From Amphimedon queenslandica (lineage: Eukaryota; Porifera; Demospongiae; Haplosclerida; Niphatidae): a stretch of 41,315 nt of DNA. The notes under the pieces are model-generated. The model searched no databases and was not told where the DNA came from. It saw only the letters and a program-made list of their open reading frames with translations. The stretch spans positions 14,542 to 55,856 of the forward strand of contig NW_003546832.1 in assembly GCF_000090795.2 (NCBI RefSeq), given 5' to 3'. Each line of letters begins with the position of its first letter. Within the stretch, counting starts at the first letter, position 1. The translations under genes were made by a program, and so were the position numbers. Below, piece after piece: positions 21,496 through 32,039 of this stretch.

Positions 21496-21550
21496 CATAA
21501 CTTCCTTTAGTCACTTTAACTAATGAATATTTTAAGAGGTCATCAGGGCT
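21496..21550 (+). promoter_or_regulatory. Conserved TRIM-NHL upstream block (copy 1)
   Basis: The string ataacttcctttag followed by a gaggtcatcagggct-like stretch lies about 150-200 bp upstream of this TRIM-NHL start. The same block precedes the copies starting at 24403 (24219-24258) and 29882 (about 30044-30088, minus). As it is conserved outside the coding region it may mark a shared promoter or 5' leader. Confidence 0.55.
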
Positions 21551-21699
21551 GTCTTTGTTTCATTCTGCTGCTCTTTCATTCCAACTGCTTTATTTTCTCA
21601 TTGTTTATTCTTGCTCTATCTTCATTTACAATCTTCTACCTTTATCTCTCTTCATTTTTTGTTCTTGCTTTACATACACAATTTTATTCTTTTCTTGAA

Positions 21700-23790
21700 A
21701 TGGCAACCAAACGATCTTCATCTTCTTCTATTGGTCTTTTTAATCTGGAGGAACAGCTCATCTGTCCTGTGTGTCTTGACCACTATATCAACCCTAAGAC
21801 TTTACCTTGTCTACATTCATTCTGTCAGCACTGTCTGGAGGGATTACCTCTGAATAAGAAGAATGAGACCTATTACCTCTCTTGTCCCACTTGTCGTCAT
21901 AGTACTGAGTTACCAGGAGAAGGAGCAGGAACCTTTCCTGTAGCATTCCACCTCAACAACCTCAAAGAGATATACAGTGCAATAGAGAAGACAGCAGTTT
22001 TACCTAATAATCTTCAAGAGGCCACATGTAGTGATCATGGAAAGCCTTTGGAACTATTCTGTGAAACATGTAATGCAGTAATCTGTGTTACTTGTCAATT
22101 TCGTAATCACAAAAATCATGAATATAACTTAATTGCTGACAGCTATACTAAACACTGTCAAAAGTTAAGAGAACATCTATCACCAGTTGAGGGAAAGAAG
22201 GAAGCACTAAAGAACGTCCTGTCTGCTCTAGCAGAGAGAGAGGGTGAGATCAGAGAGAGAGGAGCAGGAGTCTTAAAAGAAATACATGAAATGGTAGAGG
22301 AAATGATAATTGTTCTTCGTCAGTCAGAGAGGAAACTCACTGAGCAGGCAAAGAGAGTCACTGATGATAAACTAAAGGTGCTGTCAGATCAAATGAAATC
22401 AGTAGAAATGGGTTTGAGTCTTCTAGAAGATGTTGAGGATTATGTAGAACAGAGTCTTAAGATAGGCAGCCCTCAACAAGTCCTGAAGTCTAAGAAACAG
22501 CTGATGGAGCGTATGAGTGAAGTTACTGCAGGGATCAATGAGGAGGAGTTACACCCAAAGGAAAAAGCAGACTTTGTATTGAGTAAAGATGTCAAATCAC
22601 TACATCACATTGGAAATATTGTGACCTACTCATCTACTGCACTACATCAGTGTAGGGTGAAGAAAATTGGTTGCTTTGAACGTCTACACAGAAAGAAGAA
22701 AATTTCATTTTCAATATCAATGGAGGCACCAGATTCATCTCTTTTGTGTGTTCCCCTCTCTTCTTTGAGGTGTAGTTTAGCACCAGTTGGTAAAGGTGAT
22801 CAACCCATTCACACTACAGTCACTACCACCAGCACTGATCCTGGTATATATAAGATACAGTGTAAGCCTTCCACCAGTGGTAATCATACAGTAAAAGTAC
22901 AAATATATGATGTACACCTTGAGGATACCTTACTAGTCATCCCTTTTAATCCTTACCTTGATAGCATCATTCCAGCACGTATTATAACTGGGCTTAAGCG
23001 TCTCTGGGGAGTTGCTGTAACTGATGATAATCATCTTGTAATAACTGAGAATAATGGTAACTGTGTAACAATACTGGATAGAGAAGGAAGGAAATTAAAA
23101 TCATTAGGAGGGGAAGGAGGAAGTGGTAATGTCAAGTTTTTTTCTCCTCGTGGTGTAGCTATCACTCCAGACAAATTTATTCTTGTGTCTGATAATCACA
23201 GGATCCAAAAGATAAGCATGAATGGATACCTTATGGCATCAGTTGGTGAGGAGGGCAGTGGACCACTACGATTGAAGTATCCTGCTGGTATAGCCATTTC
23301 TCCTATAACAGGGCAGGTTTATATTGCTGATAGGGGTAATCATTGTATACAAGTTTTGAATCCTGATCTAACCTTCTCTCATTTCTTTGGTAGTCAAGGA
23401 TCAGCTAATGGACAGTTTTTGTGTCCACGTGACATTGCTATTGACAGTCAAGGGCTAGTGTATGTTACTGATAATGATAATCATCGCATTCAGAAGTTCT
23501 CTCCAGATGGAAAGTTTGTCGGTCAGTTTGGCAATAAAAGCTTTGGTTCTGGACAGCTTAAAGAGCCAAGAGGTATAACAATAGACACTGCAGCTACTGG
23601 TCTAGTGTATGTTAGTGAAGAGGGCAATCATCGTATATCAATCTTCACTAGTGATGGTGGGTTTGTTAGAAAGTTTGGAAGTAAAGGAAGTAATATTGAT
23701 CAGTTTGATACTCCTTATGGATTAGCATTTGATAAAGATGGATCGCTGTATGTTTGTGATTTTATCAATAGCCGACTTATTATTTATTAG
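21700..23790 (+). CDS. TRIM-NHL protein, intact copy 1 (RING E3 ligase type)
   Basis: Intronless, 696 residues from ATG 21700. I chose this start because the intact paralogue begins at the same place (MSTKPSSS versus MATKRSSS); an upstream in-frame ATG at 21523 would add 59 hydrophobic residues that come from the leader. Domains in order: C3HC4 RING (C22, C25, C37, H39, C42, C45, C62, C65); B-box (C110, H113, C121, C124, C129, C132, H137, H140); coiled coil about 145-310; filamin-type Ig repeat about 340-440; NHL repeats about 445-696 with GVAITPDKFILVSDN-like units. This is the TRIM2/TRIM3/TRIM71 architecture, in which the RING supports ubiquitin ligation and the NHL propeller binds protein or RNA. 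Substrates are unknown. A polyadenylation-like aataaa occurs near 23883. Confidence 0.92.
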   Translation: MATKRSSSSSIGLFNLEEQLICPVCLDHYINPKTLPCLHSFCQHCLEGLPLNKKNETYYLSCPTCRHSTELPGEGAGTFPVAFHLNNLKEIYSAIEKTAVLPNNLQEATCSDHGKPLELFCETCNAVICVTCQFRNHKNHEYNLIADSYTKHCQKLREHLSPVEGKKEALKNVLSALAEREGEIRERGAGVLKEIHEMVEEMIIVLRQSERKLTEQAKRVTDDKLKVLSDQMKSVEMGLSLLEDVEDYVEQSLKIGSPQQVLKSKKQLMERMSEVTAGINEEELHPKEKADFVLSKDVKSLHHIGNIVTYSSTALHQCRVKKIGCFERLHRKKKISFSISMEAPDSSLLCVPLSSLRCSLAPVGKGDQPIHTTVTTTSTDPGIYKIQCKPSTSGNHTVKVQIYDVHLEDTLLVIPFNPYLDSIIPARIITGLKRLWGVAVTDDNHLVITENNGNCVTILDREGRKLKSLGGEGGSGNVKFFSPRGVAITPDKFILVSDNHRIQKISMNGYLMASVGEEGSGPLRLKYPAGIAISPITGQVYIADRGNHCIQVLNPDLTFSHFFGSQGSANGQFLCPRDIAIDSQGLVYVTDNDNHRIQKFSPDGKFVGQFGNKSFGSGQLKEPRGITIDTAATGLVYVSEEGNHRISIFTSDGGFVRKFGSKGSNIDQFDTPYGLAFDKDGSLYVCDFINSRLIIY

Positions 23791-24218
23791 ATTGTATTTA
23801 TTATTCTTATTTTCATTAATTCCTTATTACTCAAATATCATGCATGATTGTGTGCATGTAATATTAATGTTGAATATTAATTTAATAAATAAATCAGGGG
23901 ATGACATGCTATTCCTCAAAGAAATTTGTACAACCCCACTTGGTTGACACTGATATGCATGTACATGTACAGGTACAATTTGTTATGCAATTTTTCTATA
24001 AAATTCTAATTTGCAGTTTTTACTTGGCATACATGCATTGCTGATCATGATTGGCAGTTTTAATGTTACTGAATCAGCTTGCAAATTACCATCTGCCAAA
24101 ATAAGACTCCATCAAATTCAAGTGATGTACTATAGTAGTAGTTACATTACACTTACTACACTATTAACTTTAACAGCACTGTCAAACTGTAAATATCTCA
24201 CCCATTGTATTTATTATT
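23791..24218. other. Intergenic between TRIM-NHL copies 1 and 2
   Basis: 3' flank of copy 1, with aataaa near 23883-23892 and one acatgtacatgtac run near 23957. No gene is seen. Confidence 0.5.
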
Positions 24219-24258
24219 ATAACTTCCTTTAGTCACTTTAAAAGGTCATCAGGGGCTC
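24219..24258 (+). promoter_or_regulatory. Conserved TRIM-NHL upstream block (copy 2)
   Basis: A close match to the block at 21496-21550 (ataacttcctttagtcactt then aggtcatcagggg). It precedes the broken TRIM-NHL copy. Confidence 0.5.
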
Positions 24259-25559
24259 TCTTTGTTTTATTCTTTTGCTCTTTCATCCCAACTTCTTCCT
24301 TTTCTTATTGCTCATTCTTGCTCTATCTTCATTTACCATCTTGTACTATCTGTCTCCAATTTTTGTTTTGATTTACATAGTCAACTTTATTTTATTTTGG
24401 AAATGGCAGCCAAATGATCTTCATCTTCTACTGGTCTCCTGAAACTGGAGGAACAGCTCACCTGTCTTGTGTGTCTTGACCACTATACCAACCCTAAGAC
24501 TTTACCTTGTCTACATTCATTCTGTGAGCACTGTCTGGAGGGATTACCTCTGGATAAGAAGAATGAGACCTATTACCTCTCTTGTCCCACTTGTCCTCAT
24601 TGTATAGAGTTACCAGAAGAAGGTTCAAGAGCCTTTCCTGTTGCATTCACTCTCAACAACCTCAAAGAGATATACAGTGCGATGGAGAAGACAACAGTTT
24701 TGCCATATCCTCAAGAGGCCACTTGTAGTGATCATGGAAAGCCTTTGGAGCTATTCTGTGAAACATGTAATACAGTAATCTGTGTTAGCTGCTCAGTTCG
24801 TAATCACAAACGTCATGAATATAACTTAATCACTGACAGTTATACTAAACACTATCAAATTTTAAGAGAATGTCTATCACCAGTTGAGGGAAAGAAGAAA
24901 GCACTCAAGAAGGTCCTATCTGCTCTATCAGAGAGAGAGGGTGAGATCAGAGAGAGAGGAGAAGGAGTCTTAGAAGAAATACATGAAATGGTAGAGAAAA
25001 TGATGAGTGGTCTTCGTCAGTCAGAGAGGAAACTGACTGAGCAGGCAAAGAGGGTCACTGATGGCAGATTAAAGGTGCTGTCAGAGCAAATGAAATCAGT
25101 AGAAATAAGTTTGAGTCTTCTGGAGGATGTTGAGGATTATGTGGAACAGAGTCTGAAGACATGCAGTCCTCAACAAGTCCTTAGGTCTAAGAAACAGATG
25201 ATGGAGTGTATGAGTGAAGTTACTGCAGGGATCAATGTGGAGGAGTTACATCCAAAGGAAAAAGCCGACTTTGCATTGAGTAAAAATATCAAATCACTAC
25301 ATCACATTGGAGATATTGTCACCTACTCATCTACTGCACTACAGCAGTGTAGAGTGAAGAAAGTTGGTTGCTTTGAACGTCTACCAAAAGAGAAGAAATT
25401 TTTGTATTCACTATCAATGGAGGCACCAGATTCATCTCTTTTGTGTGTTCCCCTCTCTTCTCTGAAGTGTAGTCTAGTACCAGTTGATAAAGGTGATCAA
25501 CCCATTCACACTACAGTCACTACTGTTATAAATTGTGCATTATTATTTTGAATATTGTA

Positions 25560-25692
25560 GAATTATTATTATGATGATTACTGTTAATATTACTATTGTT
25601 ATTGTTGTTATTGTTATTATTATTACTATTATTATTATTAATGATTATTATTATTATTATTACTGATTATTATTATTATTATTATTATTACC
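25560..25692 (+). repeat. ATT microsatellite in the LTR
   Basis: A long run of att/gtt triplets with interruptions inside the 5' LTR, ending at the left border of a nested MITE. Confidence 0.85.
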
Positions 25693-25908
25693 GTACAGCA
25701 GGAAATATTTGCGGGGAATTAAATTTTGCGAGTTTGCGATTCCATTTAAAGCACAAAATTTAAATCCGCAAAATAATGAAATTCATGCATGACCACAGTA
25801 GATAATGCTACAATAACTGTCAAAACCGCAAATATTTAATCCGCAAACCAGGTTATTTTTAAGGATTCGCAAAATTTTTCTCCGCAAAATTAACCAGCTG
25901 TACGGTAT
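25691..25908. mobile_element. MITE nested in the LTR
   Basis: The ends taccgtacagcagg and ccagctgtacggta form an inverted repeat, with subterminal tttgcgg and ccgcaaa blocks. About 218 bp, non-coding. It sits inside the LTR, which itself sits inside the TRIM-NHL copy. Confidence 0.8.
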
Positions 25909-27371
25909 TCTTTTTCTGCTTTTGTTAATCTTATTCATACATGCATTATGTTCTTCCTATAGGTTACTTAACTAATGACGTCATGATTCCTTTCTTATAT
26001 ATTGCATGCTTTTATTCATCTTACGGTTGTTGTAGTTGTCGTTGTACTGTTGTGTAGTTCGTTCTTTTCTAAGAGATTTTTAATCCTTAAAGTTATTCTT
26101 CTCCCACGACATTTCCTTCACCACTTCGGTCACAACATTTGGCGACGAGGGTATTGGTATTCTGCTCTTCTACTACGATGTCTGCTCATGGAAAGATGGG
26201 TACTTTCGATTCCGCGAGAGAATCATGGATTTCTTATGCTGAACGTCTCGATTTCTACTTCTTGGCAAATGGTATCACGGAAGATGAGACCAAGAAAGCA
26301 ATCTTCATCACCGTCGTGGGAACTCAGACGTATTCCTTGCTAAAGAGTTTGCTGCAGCCTCAGACGCCCAGAACTGCCAGTCACCACTTCGGTCACAACA
26401 ACTACCACCAGCACTTATCCTGGAGTGTATAGGATACAGTGTAATCCTTCAACCAGTGGTACTCATACAGTAAAAGTACAAGTATTTGATGTACACCTTA
26501 TAACGATACCTCACTAGTCATCCCTTTCAATCCTTACCTTGATAGCATCACTCCAGTACGTACTATAACTAAACTTAATGATCCCTGGGGAGTCGCTATA
26601 ACTGATGATAATCATGTTATAATAACTGAATGTGGTCATCACTGTGTAACAATACTGGATAGAGAAGGAAAGAAAGTGAAATCATTAGGAGTGAAAAGAG
26701 GAAGTGGTTATGTCAAGTTTTCTTCTCCTCGTGGTGTAGCCATTACTTCAGACAAATTCATTCTTATATCTGATAATGACAGGATCCAGAAGATAAGCAT
26801 GGATGGATACCTTATAGCATCAGTTGGTAAGTTTGGCAGTGGACGACTACAATTCAATACTCCTCATGGTATAGCCATTTCTCCTATAACAGGACAGTTT
26901 TATATTGTTGATAGTGGTAATCATCGTATACAAATCTTGAATCCTGATCTAACCTTGTCTCATTCATTTGGTAGCTATGGATCAGCTAATGGACAGTTTC
27001 AGTATCCAAATGACATTGCTATTGACAGTCAAGGATTAGTGTATGTTGCTGATTGGTGCAATCATCGCATTCAGAAGTTCTCTCCAGATGGAAAGTTTGT
27101 AGGCCAGTTTGGAAATAAAAAATTTGGCTCTGGAAAGGTTAATAGTCCAATAGGTATAACAATAGACACTGCAGCTACTGGTCTAGTGTATGTTAGTGAA
27201 TGGGGCAATAATCGTATATCAGTCTTCACTAGTGATGGTGTGCTTGTTAGCAGGTTTGGAAATTATGGCAGCAATATTGATCAGTTTAATAATCCCTGTA
27301 GTTTAAAATTTGATAAAGATGGGTTCTTGTATGTTTGTGATAAGTATAATTATCGACTTGTTGTTTATTAG

Positions 27372-27815
27372 ATTGGTTTGTTTTAATTTATTTTTGTTGA
27401 TAATGTTTAATAAAAAATTAAAATACAAGAAGTGGAGATACAAATGTATTTTACTGGCTGTTTGCATTTGGGCTATGAAATAAACAAAGAATTTGTCTTA
27501 ATTTATTATTATTATTATTACTTAAACATGTGCAGTTTTCAGAGTTACATTTACATGTTTAAATGAAATACATGTGCTAAATAGTAAATGTTTGATAAAT
27601 GTGTGAAGATCATGCTTCAACTCATGGTGGACCATTTTTGAACACATTCATTGTAATTTATTAAGAAAGTCACATCAGAATTTTGCGCTAGGCCTATCTA
27701 CCATATAGATGGAATTTTCATTCATTTGTGCTTCCCTTGGCAACTCCGGCTTAATTACATGTGCATGTATTTTTAATTATTAATGGAAAATAATACTCAA
27801 AATAGTAGTCATAAC
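27372..27815. other. Convergent intergenic region
   Basis: Lies between the 3' ends of TRIM-NHL copy 2 (plus) and copy 3 (minus). It contains an aataaa near 27410 and a short att run near 27505. No gene is seen. Confidence 0.5.
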
Positions 27816-29882
27816 TTAGTACAGAACAAGTCGTTTGTTTTTAGAATCACAGACATACAAGAATCCATCTTTATCAAATGCTAATCCACTAGGACAAATA
27901 AACTGATCAATATTACTGCCTTTACTTCCAAGGCTTTTAACAAATGCACCATCACTAGTGAAGACCGATATACGATTATTGCCATTCTCACTAACATATA
28001 CTAGACCTGTAGCTGCAGTGTCTATTGTTATGCCATGTGGCTCCTTAAGATGTCCAATACCAGATCCTTTGGTACCAAACTGACCCACAAAATTTCCATC
28101 TGGAGAGAACTTCTGAATGCGATGATTATCCCTATCAGCAACATACACTAATCCTTGGCGGTCAAAAGCAATGTCATGTGGAGACTTAAACTGTCCATTA
28201 GCTGATCCTTTACTTCCAAATGAATGAGAGAAGGTTAGATCAGAATTCAAAACTTGTATACGATGATTACCACTATCAGCAATATAAACCTGTCCTGTTA
28301 TAGGAGAAATTGTTATACCACAGGGAGTATTAAATTGTAGTGGTTTACTGCCCTTCTCACCAACTGATGCTTTACAGTATCCATCCATGCTTATTTTCTG
28401 GATCCTGTGATTATCAGATACAAGAATGAACTTGCCTGGAGTAATAGCTACACCACGAGGAGAAGAAAACTGGACATGACCACTTCCTCCTTTCCCTCCT
28501 AACTTCTTTCCTTCTCCATCTAGTATTGTGGCACAGTTACTACTAACCTCAGTTATTATAGTAAGATTATCAAAGCTTATAGCAACTCCACAAGGACCAT
28601 CAAATTCCCTGATAGTATCTAAAGGAGTGATTTTATCAAGGTAAGGATTAATAGGGATGACTAGTGAGGCACTCTTAAGTTGTACACCACATACTTGCAC
28701 TTTTACTGTATGAATACCACTGGTTGAAGGGTTACACTGTATCCTATACACTCCAGGATCAGTGCTGATGGTAGTGACTGTAGTGTGAATGGGTTGATTG
28801 CCTTTACCAACTGGTACTAGACTACACCTCAGAGAAGAGAGGGGAACACACAGAAGCGATGAATCTTGTGCCTCCATTGATAGTGAAAAGGACACCTTCT
28901 TTGGTAAACGCTCAACGCAACCAACTTTCTTCACTCTACACTGCTGTAGTTCAGTAGAGGTCAAAATATCTCCAATGTGATGTAGTGATTTGGTATTTTT
29001 ACTCACTCCAAAGTCGGCTTTTTCCTTTGGACGTAACTCTTCCACGTTGATCCCTGCAGTAACTTCATTCATAAGCTTTGTCATTTGTTTGGACCTCAGA
29101 ACTTGTTGAGGACTGCCTGTCTTCAGACTCTCTTTCACATAATCCTCAACATCCTCCAGAAGACTCAAACTCATTTCTGCTGATTTCATTTGCTCTGACA
29201 GCACCTTTAGTTTATCATCAGTGACCCTCTGTGCTTGCTCAGTCAGTTTTCTCTCTGACTGATGAAGAACATTCATCATTTCCTCTACCATTTCATGTAT
29301 TTCCTTTAAGACTCCTTCTCCTCTCTCTCTAATCTCACCCTCTCTTTCTGCTAGAGCAGACAGGACCTTCCTGAGTGCTTCCTTCTTTCCCTCAACTGGT
29401 GACAGACATTCTCTTAACTTTTGACAGTGTTTAGAATAACTGTCGGCGATTAAATTGTATTCGTGATGTTTGTGATTATGAGCTAAGCAGTTTACACAGA
29501 TTACTGTATCACATGTTTCACAGAATAGCTCCAAAGGCTTTCCATGATCACTACATGTGGCCTCTTGAGGATTCGGCAAAACTGTTGTCTTCTTCATTAG
29601 ATCATACAAGATCTCTTTGAGGTTGTTGAGAGTGAATGCAACAGGAAAGGCTCCTGTTCCTTCTTCTGGTAACTCAGTACAATGACGACAAGTGGGACAA
29701 GAGAGGTAATAGGTCTCATTCTTCTTATCCAGAGGTAATCCCTCCAAACAGTGCTCACAGAATGAATGTAGACAAGGTAAAGTCTTAGGGTTGGTATAGT
29801 GGTCAAGACACACAGGACAAGTGAGCTGTTCCTCCAGTTTGAGGAGACCATGGGGAGGAGATGAAGATGGTTTTGTTGACAT
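27816..29882 (-). CDS. TRIM-NHL protein, intact copy 3
   Basis: Intronless, 688 residues. It has the same architecture as the copy at 21700: RING (CPVCLDHY, CLHSFCEHC, CPTC), B-box (CSDHGKPLELFCETC), coiled coil, filamin-type repeat and NHL repeats ending KNKRLVLY. It is closely similar to copies 1 and 2 over the whole length, including the leader, so it arose by local inverted duplication. Most differences fall in the NHL region (for example LGGKGGSGHVQFSSPRG) and at the B-box end. Predicted role: RING E3 ubiquitin ligase whose NHL propeller chooses the target. Confidence 0.92.
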   Translation of the reverse strand: MSTKPSSSPPHGLLKLEEQLTCPVCLDHYTNPKTLPCLHSFCEHCLEGLPLDKKNETYYLSCPTCRHCTELPEEGTGAFPVAFTLNNLKEILYDLMKKTTVLPNPQEATCSDHGKPLELFCETCDTVICVNCLAHNHKHHEYNLIADSYSKHCQKLRECLSPVEGKKEALRKVLSALAEREGEIRERGEGVLKEIHEMVEEMMNVLHQSERKLTEQAQRVTDDKLKVLSEQMKSAEMSLSLLEDVEDYVKESLKTGSPQQVLRSKQMTKLMNEVTAGINVEELRPKEKADFGVSKNTKSLHHIGDILTSTELQQCRVKKVGCVERLPKKVSFSLSMEAQDSSLLCVPLSSLRCSLVPVGKGNQPIHTTVTTISTDPGVYRIQCNPSTSGIHTVKVQVCGVQLKSASLVIPINPYLDKITPLDTIREFDGPCGVAISFDNLTIITEVSSNCATILDGEGKKLGGKGGSGHVQFSSPRGVAITPGKFILVSDNHRIQKISMDGYCKASVGEKGSKPLQFNTPCGITISPITGQVYIADSGNHRIQVLNSDLTFSHSFGSKGSANGQFKSPHDIAFDRQGLVYVADRDNHRIQKFSPDGNFVGQFGTKGSGIGHLKEPHGITIDTAATGLVYVSENGNNRISVFTSDGAFVKSLGSKGSNIDQFICPSGLAFDKDGFLYVCDSKNKRLVLY

Positions 29883-30043
29883 TTTAGGAAGTGAATAAAA
29901 TTGTGTATGTAAAGCAAGAACGAAAAATGAGGAGATATAAAGGTAGAGGTTGGTAAATGAAGATTGAGCAAGAATGAATGATAAGAAAATGAAGAAGTTG
30001 GAATGAGCAAGAGCAAAATAGAGCAGAAGAATGAGAAAAGTAG

Positions 30044-30088
30044 CCCTGAGAACCTCTTAGGATAGTAGTGAATCTAAAGGAAGTTATG
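30044..30088 (-). promoter_or_regulatory. Conserved TRIM-NHL upstream block (copy 3)
   Basis: Minus-strand match to the block upstream of copies 1 and 2 (ataacttcctttag, then aagaggttctcagggct). It lies about 160-205 bp before the ATG of copy 3. Confidence 0.5.
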
Positions 30089-30666
30089 ATAGTAAATACA
30101 ATATTGCATTTTTAGTGATGCTTTCTTACTCTTAGAAAGTTAGAATGTGACATTAATACAAAATTCTAAAAATGACTGCATATATCCCTTGTAGAGAAAT
30201 CATGTCAATTAAACAAGTAGGATTATTGAACTATAAATTACTATGGTGAGTATACAATCAAATGGATGTTAACTAATAATGTTTATTAATAAATTTATGT
30301 GTGCGTAATCAATCCTAAAAAGGAGAAGATATGATGCAATAGATAGTTTTTACTGCAAATGTTTGTGGATTAGTTCGATAAGTAGGGCTGGTGCTTAGCA
30401 TATAGCTAAACAAGACTTGGTTTGAATGGTTTCCTTTGGTGCTGTTTGAATGGTTTCATTTGTTGCCATAGTTACAACTGTACAATGATAGATGGATGCC
30501 TCTTTTCCTGTATCAACAGTTTCTGTATAGCCTCTCCACGTACTTTTTCTTGTCAATGGATTTCTCATGCAATTTTGTATTGTGCTTATTCTATGGCTTA
30601 CTACTTTAATTTTTACTTTTACTTTTTTACTCCTTTACTTTTTGGCACATGGCCACAATTTTGCCA
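30089..30666. other. Intergenic, no gene seen
   Basis: AT-rich sequence with a short duplicated ttgaatggtttc motif near 30421-30460. It leads into the truncated TRIM-NHL copy. No supported exon. Confidence 0.5.
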
Positions 30667-31634
30667 ACCCAGTCACACTACACTTACTACCAGCACTGAT
30701 CCTGGAGTGTATATGGATACAGTGTAAGCCTTCAACCAGTGGTACTCATACAGTAAAAGTACAAGTACATGTATATGATGTACACCTTGAGGATAGTAGG
30801 ATACCTCACTATAGTCATCCCTATGAATCCTTACCTTGATAACATCACTTCAGTATGTACTATAACTTAGCTTTACTATCCCTGTGGAGTTGCTGTAACT
30901 GATGATAATCATGTTATAATAACTGAGTGGGATGGTCACTATGTAACAATACTGGATAGAAAAGGAAAGAATTAAAGTTAAATCATTAGGATGGGAAGGA
31001 GGAAGTGGTAATATCAAGTTTTTTTGTCTTTATGGTGTAGCCATTACTCCAGACAAATTCATTCTTGTATCTGATAGGCACAGGATCCAGAAGATATGCA
31101 TGTGAGGATATCTTATAGCATCATTTGGTGAAAAAGGCAGTGGACCACTACAATTCAATTGTCCTCATGGTATAACCATTTCTCCTATAACAGGACAGGT
31201 TTATATTGCTGATAGTGATCTAACCTTCTCACATTCATTTGGTAGTGAAGGATCAGTTAATGGATAGTTTTGGTTACCACGTGGCATTGCTATTGACAGT
31301 AAAGGATTAGTATATGTTGCTGATCAGTATAATCATCAAATTCAGAAATTCGCTCCAGATAGAAAGTTTGTGAGTCAGTTTTGGCAATAAAAGATTTGGT
31401 TCTGGACACTTTAATGGTCCATTAGGTATAACAATAGATACTGCAGCTACTGGTCTAGTGTACATGTATGCTAGTGAGGATCTTAATTATTGCATATCAG
31501 TCGTCACTAGCGATGATGCTTTTGTTAGAAAGTTTGAAAATAAAGGCAGTAATATTGATCAGTTTAACGGCCCTATTGGATTAACATTTGACAAAGATGG
31601 AGTCTTGTATGTTTGTGATTTGTTGGTTTATTGA
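30667..31634 (+). pseudogene. TRIM-NHL copy 4, decayed filamin-NHL part
   Basis: Similar to the filamin and NHL part of the neighbouring TRIM-NHL genes, with the RING, B-box and coiled coil missing. It has several frameshifts and in-frame stops (for example tga within atgcatgtgaggat near 31100 and tag within atggatagtttt near 31262), and one NHL unit is partly deleted near 31215. It is not expected to make a protein. Confidence 0.88.
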
Positions 31635-32039
31635 AATCATAATTATTTTTGTTTACATGTACTTTTGAGTGCTGTTAGCCACCATTTTGTTTGCTGTGGA
31701 CCTGTGGTCATACCCACTTTATGCAAGAGATGTAGACGGGTTGTTTACTAATAATCTTAAGAATACTTGGCATGTGGGTGAAAAAACATGTGTACAGCTA
31801 CTGCATGCCCATAGCTATTACATTATATTTTTCACTCTTTATTGGTAGATTGATTCATAGTATACATGCACATTCCATGAAATGATGTTTCTACTAAGTA
31901 AAGCTTTTCCCTCTTTGTCTAGTACAAGTAGTTACTCTTGTGCGTGTTTGTGTTTACAAATTTGCTGCTTCTCTTCTCAGCATGGAGCCTCGTTTGTTAC
32001 ATCATTTTAAAATTATTATTGATAGGGAGTTCATTGTAG

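Larger units (their letters stand above)
25524..26400 (+). mobile_element. LTR retrotransposon remnant in TRIM-NHL copy 2
   Basis: A 5-bp target duplication actac (25519-25523 and 26401-26405) flanks the insert. The 5' LTR is about 25524-26137 (starts tgttata, ends cacaaca). After 2 bp follows tggcgacgaggg, a primer-binding-like site beginning TGG. A short gag-like start from about 26178 follows (ESWISYAERLDFYFLANGI and LLKSLLQPQTP resemble metazoan Ty3/Gypsy Gag). The insert then jumps to the last ~20 bp of an LTR (tcaccacttcggtcacaaca). The pol region and most of the 3' LTR are deleted, so the element cannot move on its own. Confidence 0.85.
24403..27371 (+). pseudogene. TRIM-NHL copy 2, disrupted by stop, LTR insertion and frameshift
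   Basis: Similar to copy 1 throughout. Three lesions are visible. The fifth codon is TGA (24415-24417) where copy 1 has CGA, with no early in-frame ATG to rescue the RING. An LTR element (25524-26400) interrupts the filamin domain. A 2-nt insertion near 26502 shifts the frame before the NHL region. A RING-region proline is also leucine here (CLVCLDHY instead of CPVCLDHY). Long open stretches remain (24469-25551: B-box, coiled coil and half the filamin domain; 26676-27371: NHL repeats), so the lesions look recent. A truncated product cannot be excluded. Confidence 0.88.

Noticed and set aside
21523..21699. Hydrophobic 59-residue N-terminal extension of TRIM-NHL copy 1
   Set aside because: It is the 5' leader. 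The intact paralogue starts at the position equal to 21700, and the leader is not open in the same way in the other copies.
24011..24232. Small plus-strand open frame with a possible signal peptide between TRIM-NHL copies
   Set aside because: No splice or homology support; it runs into the conserved upstream block of copy 2.
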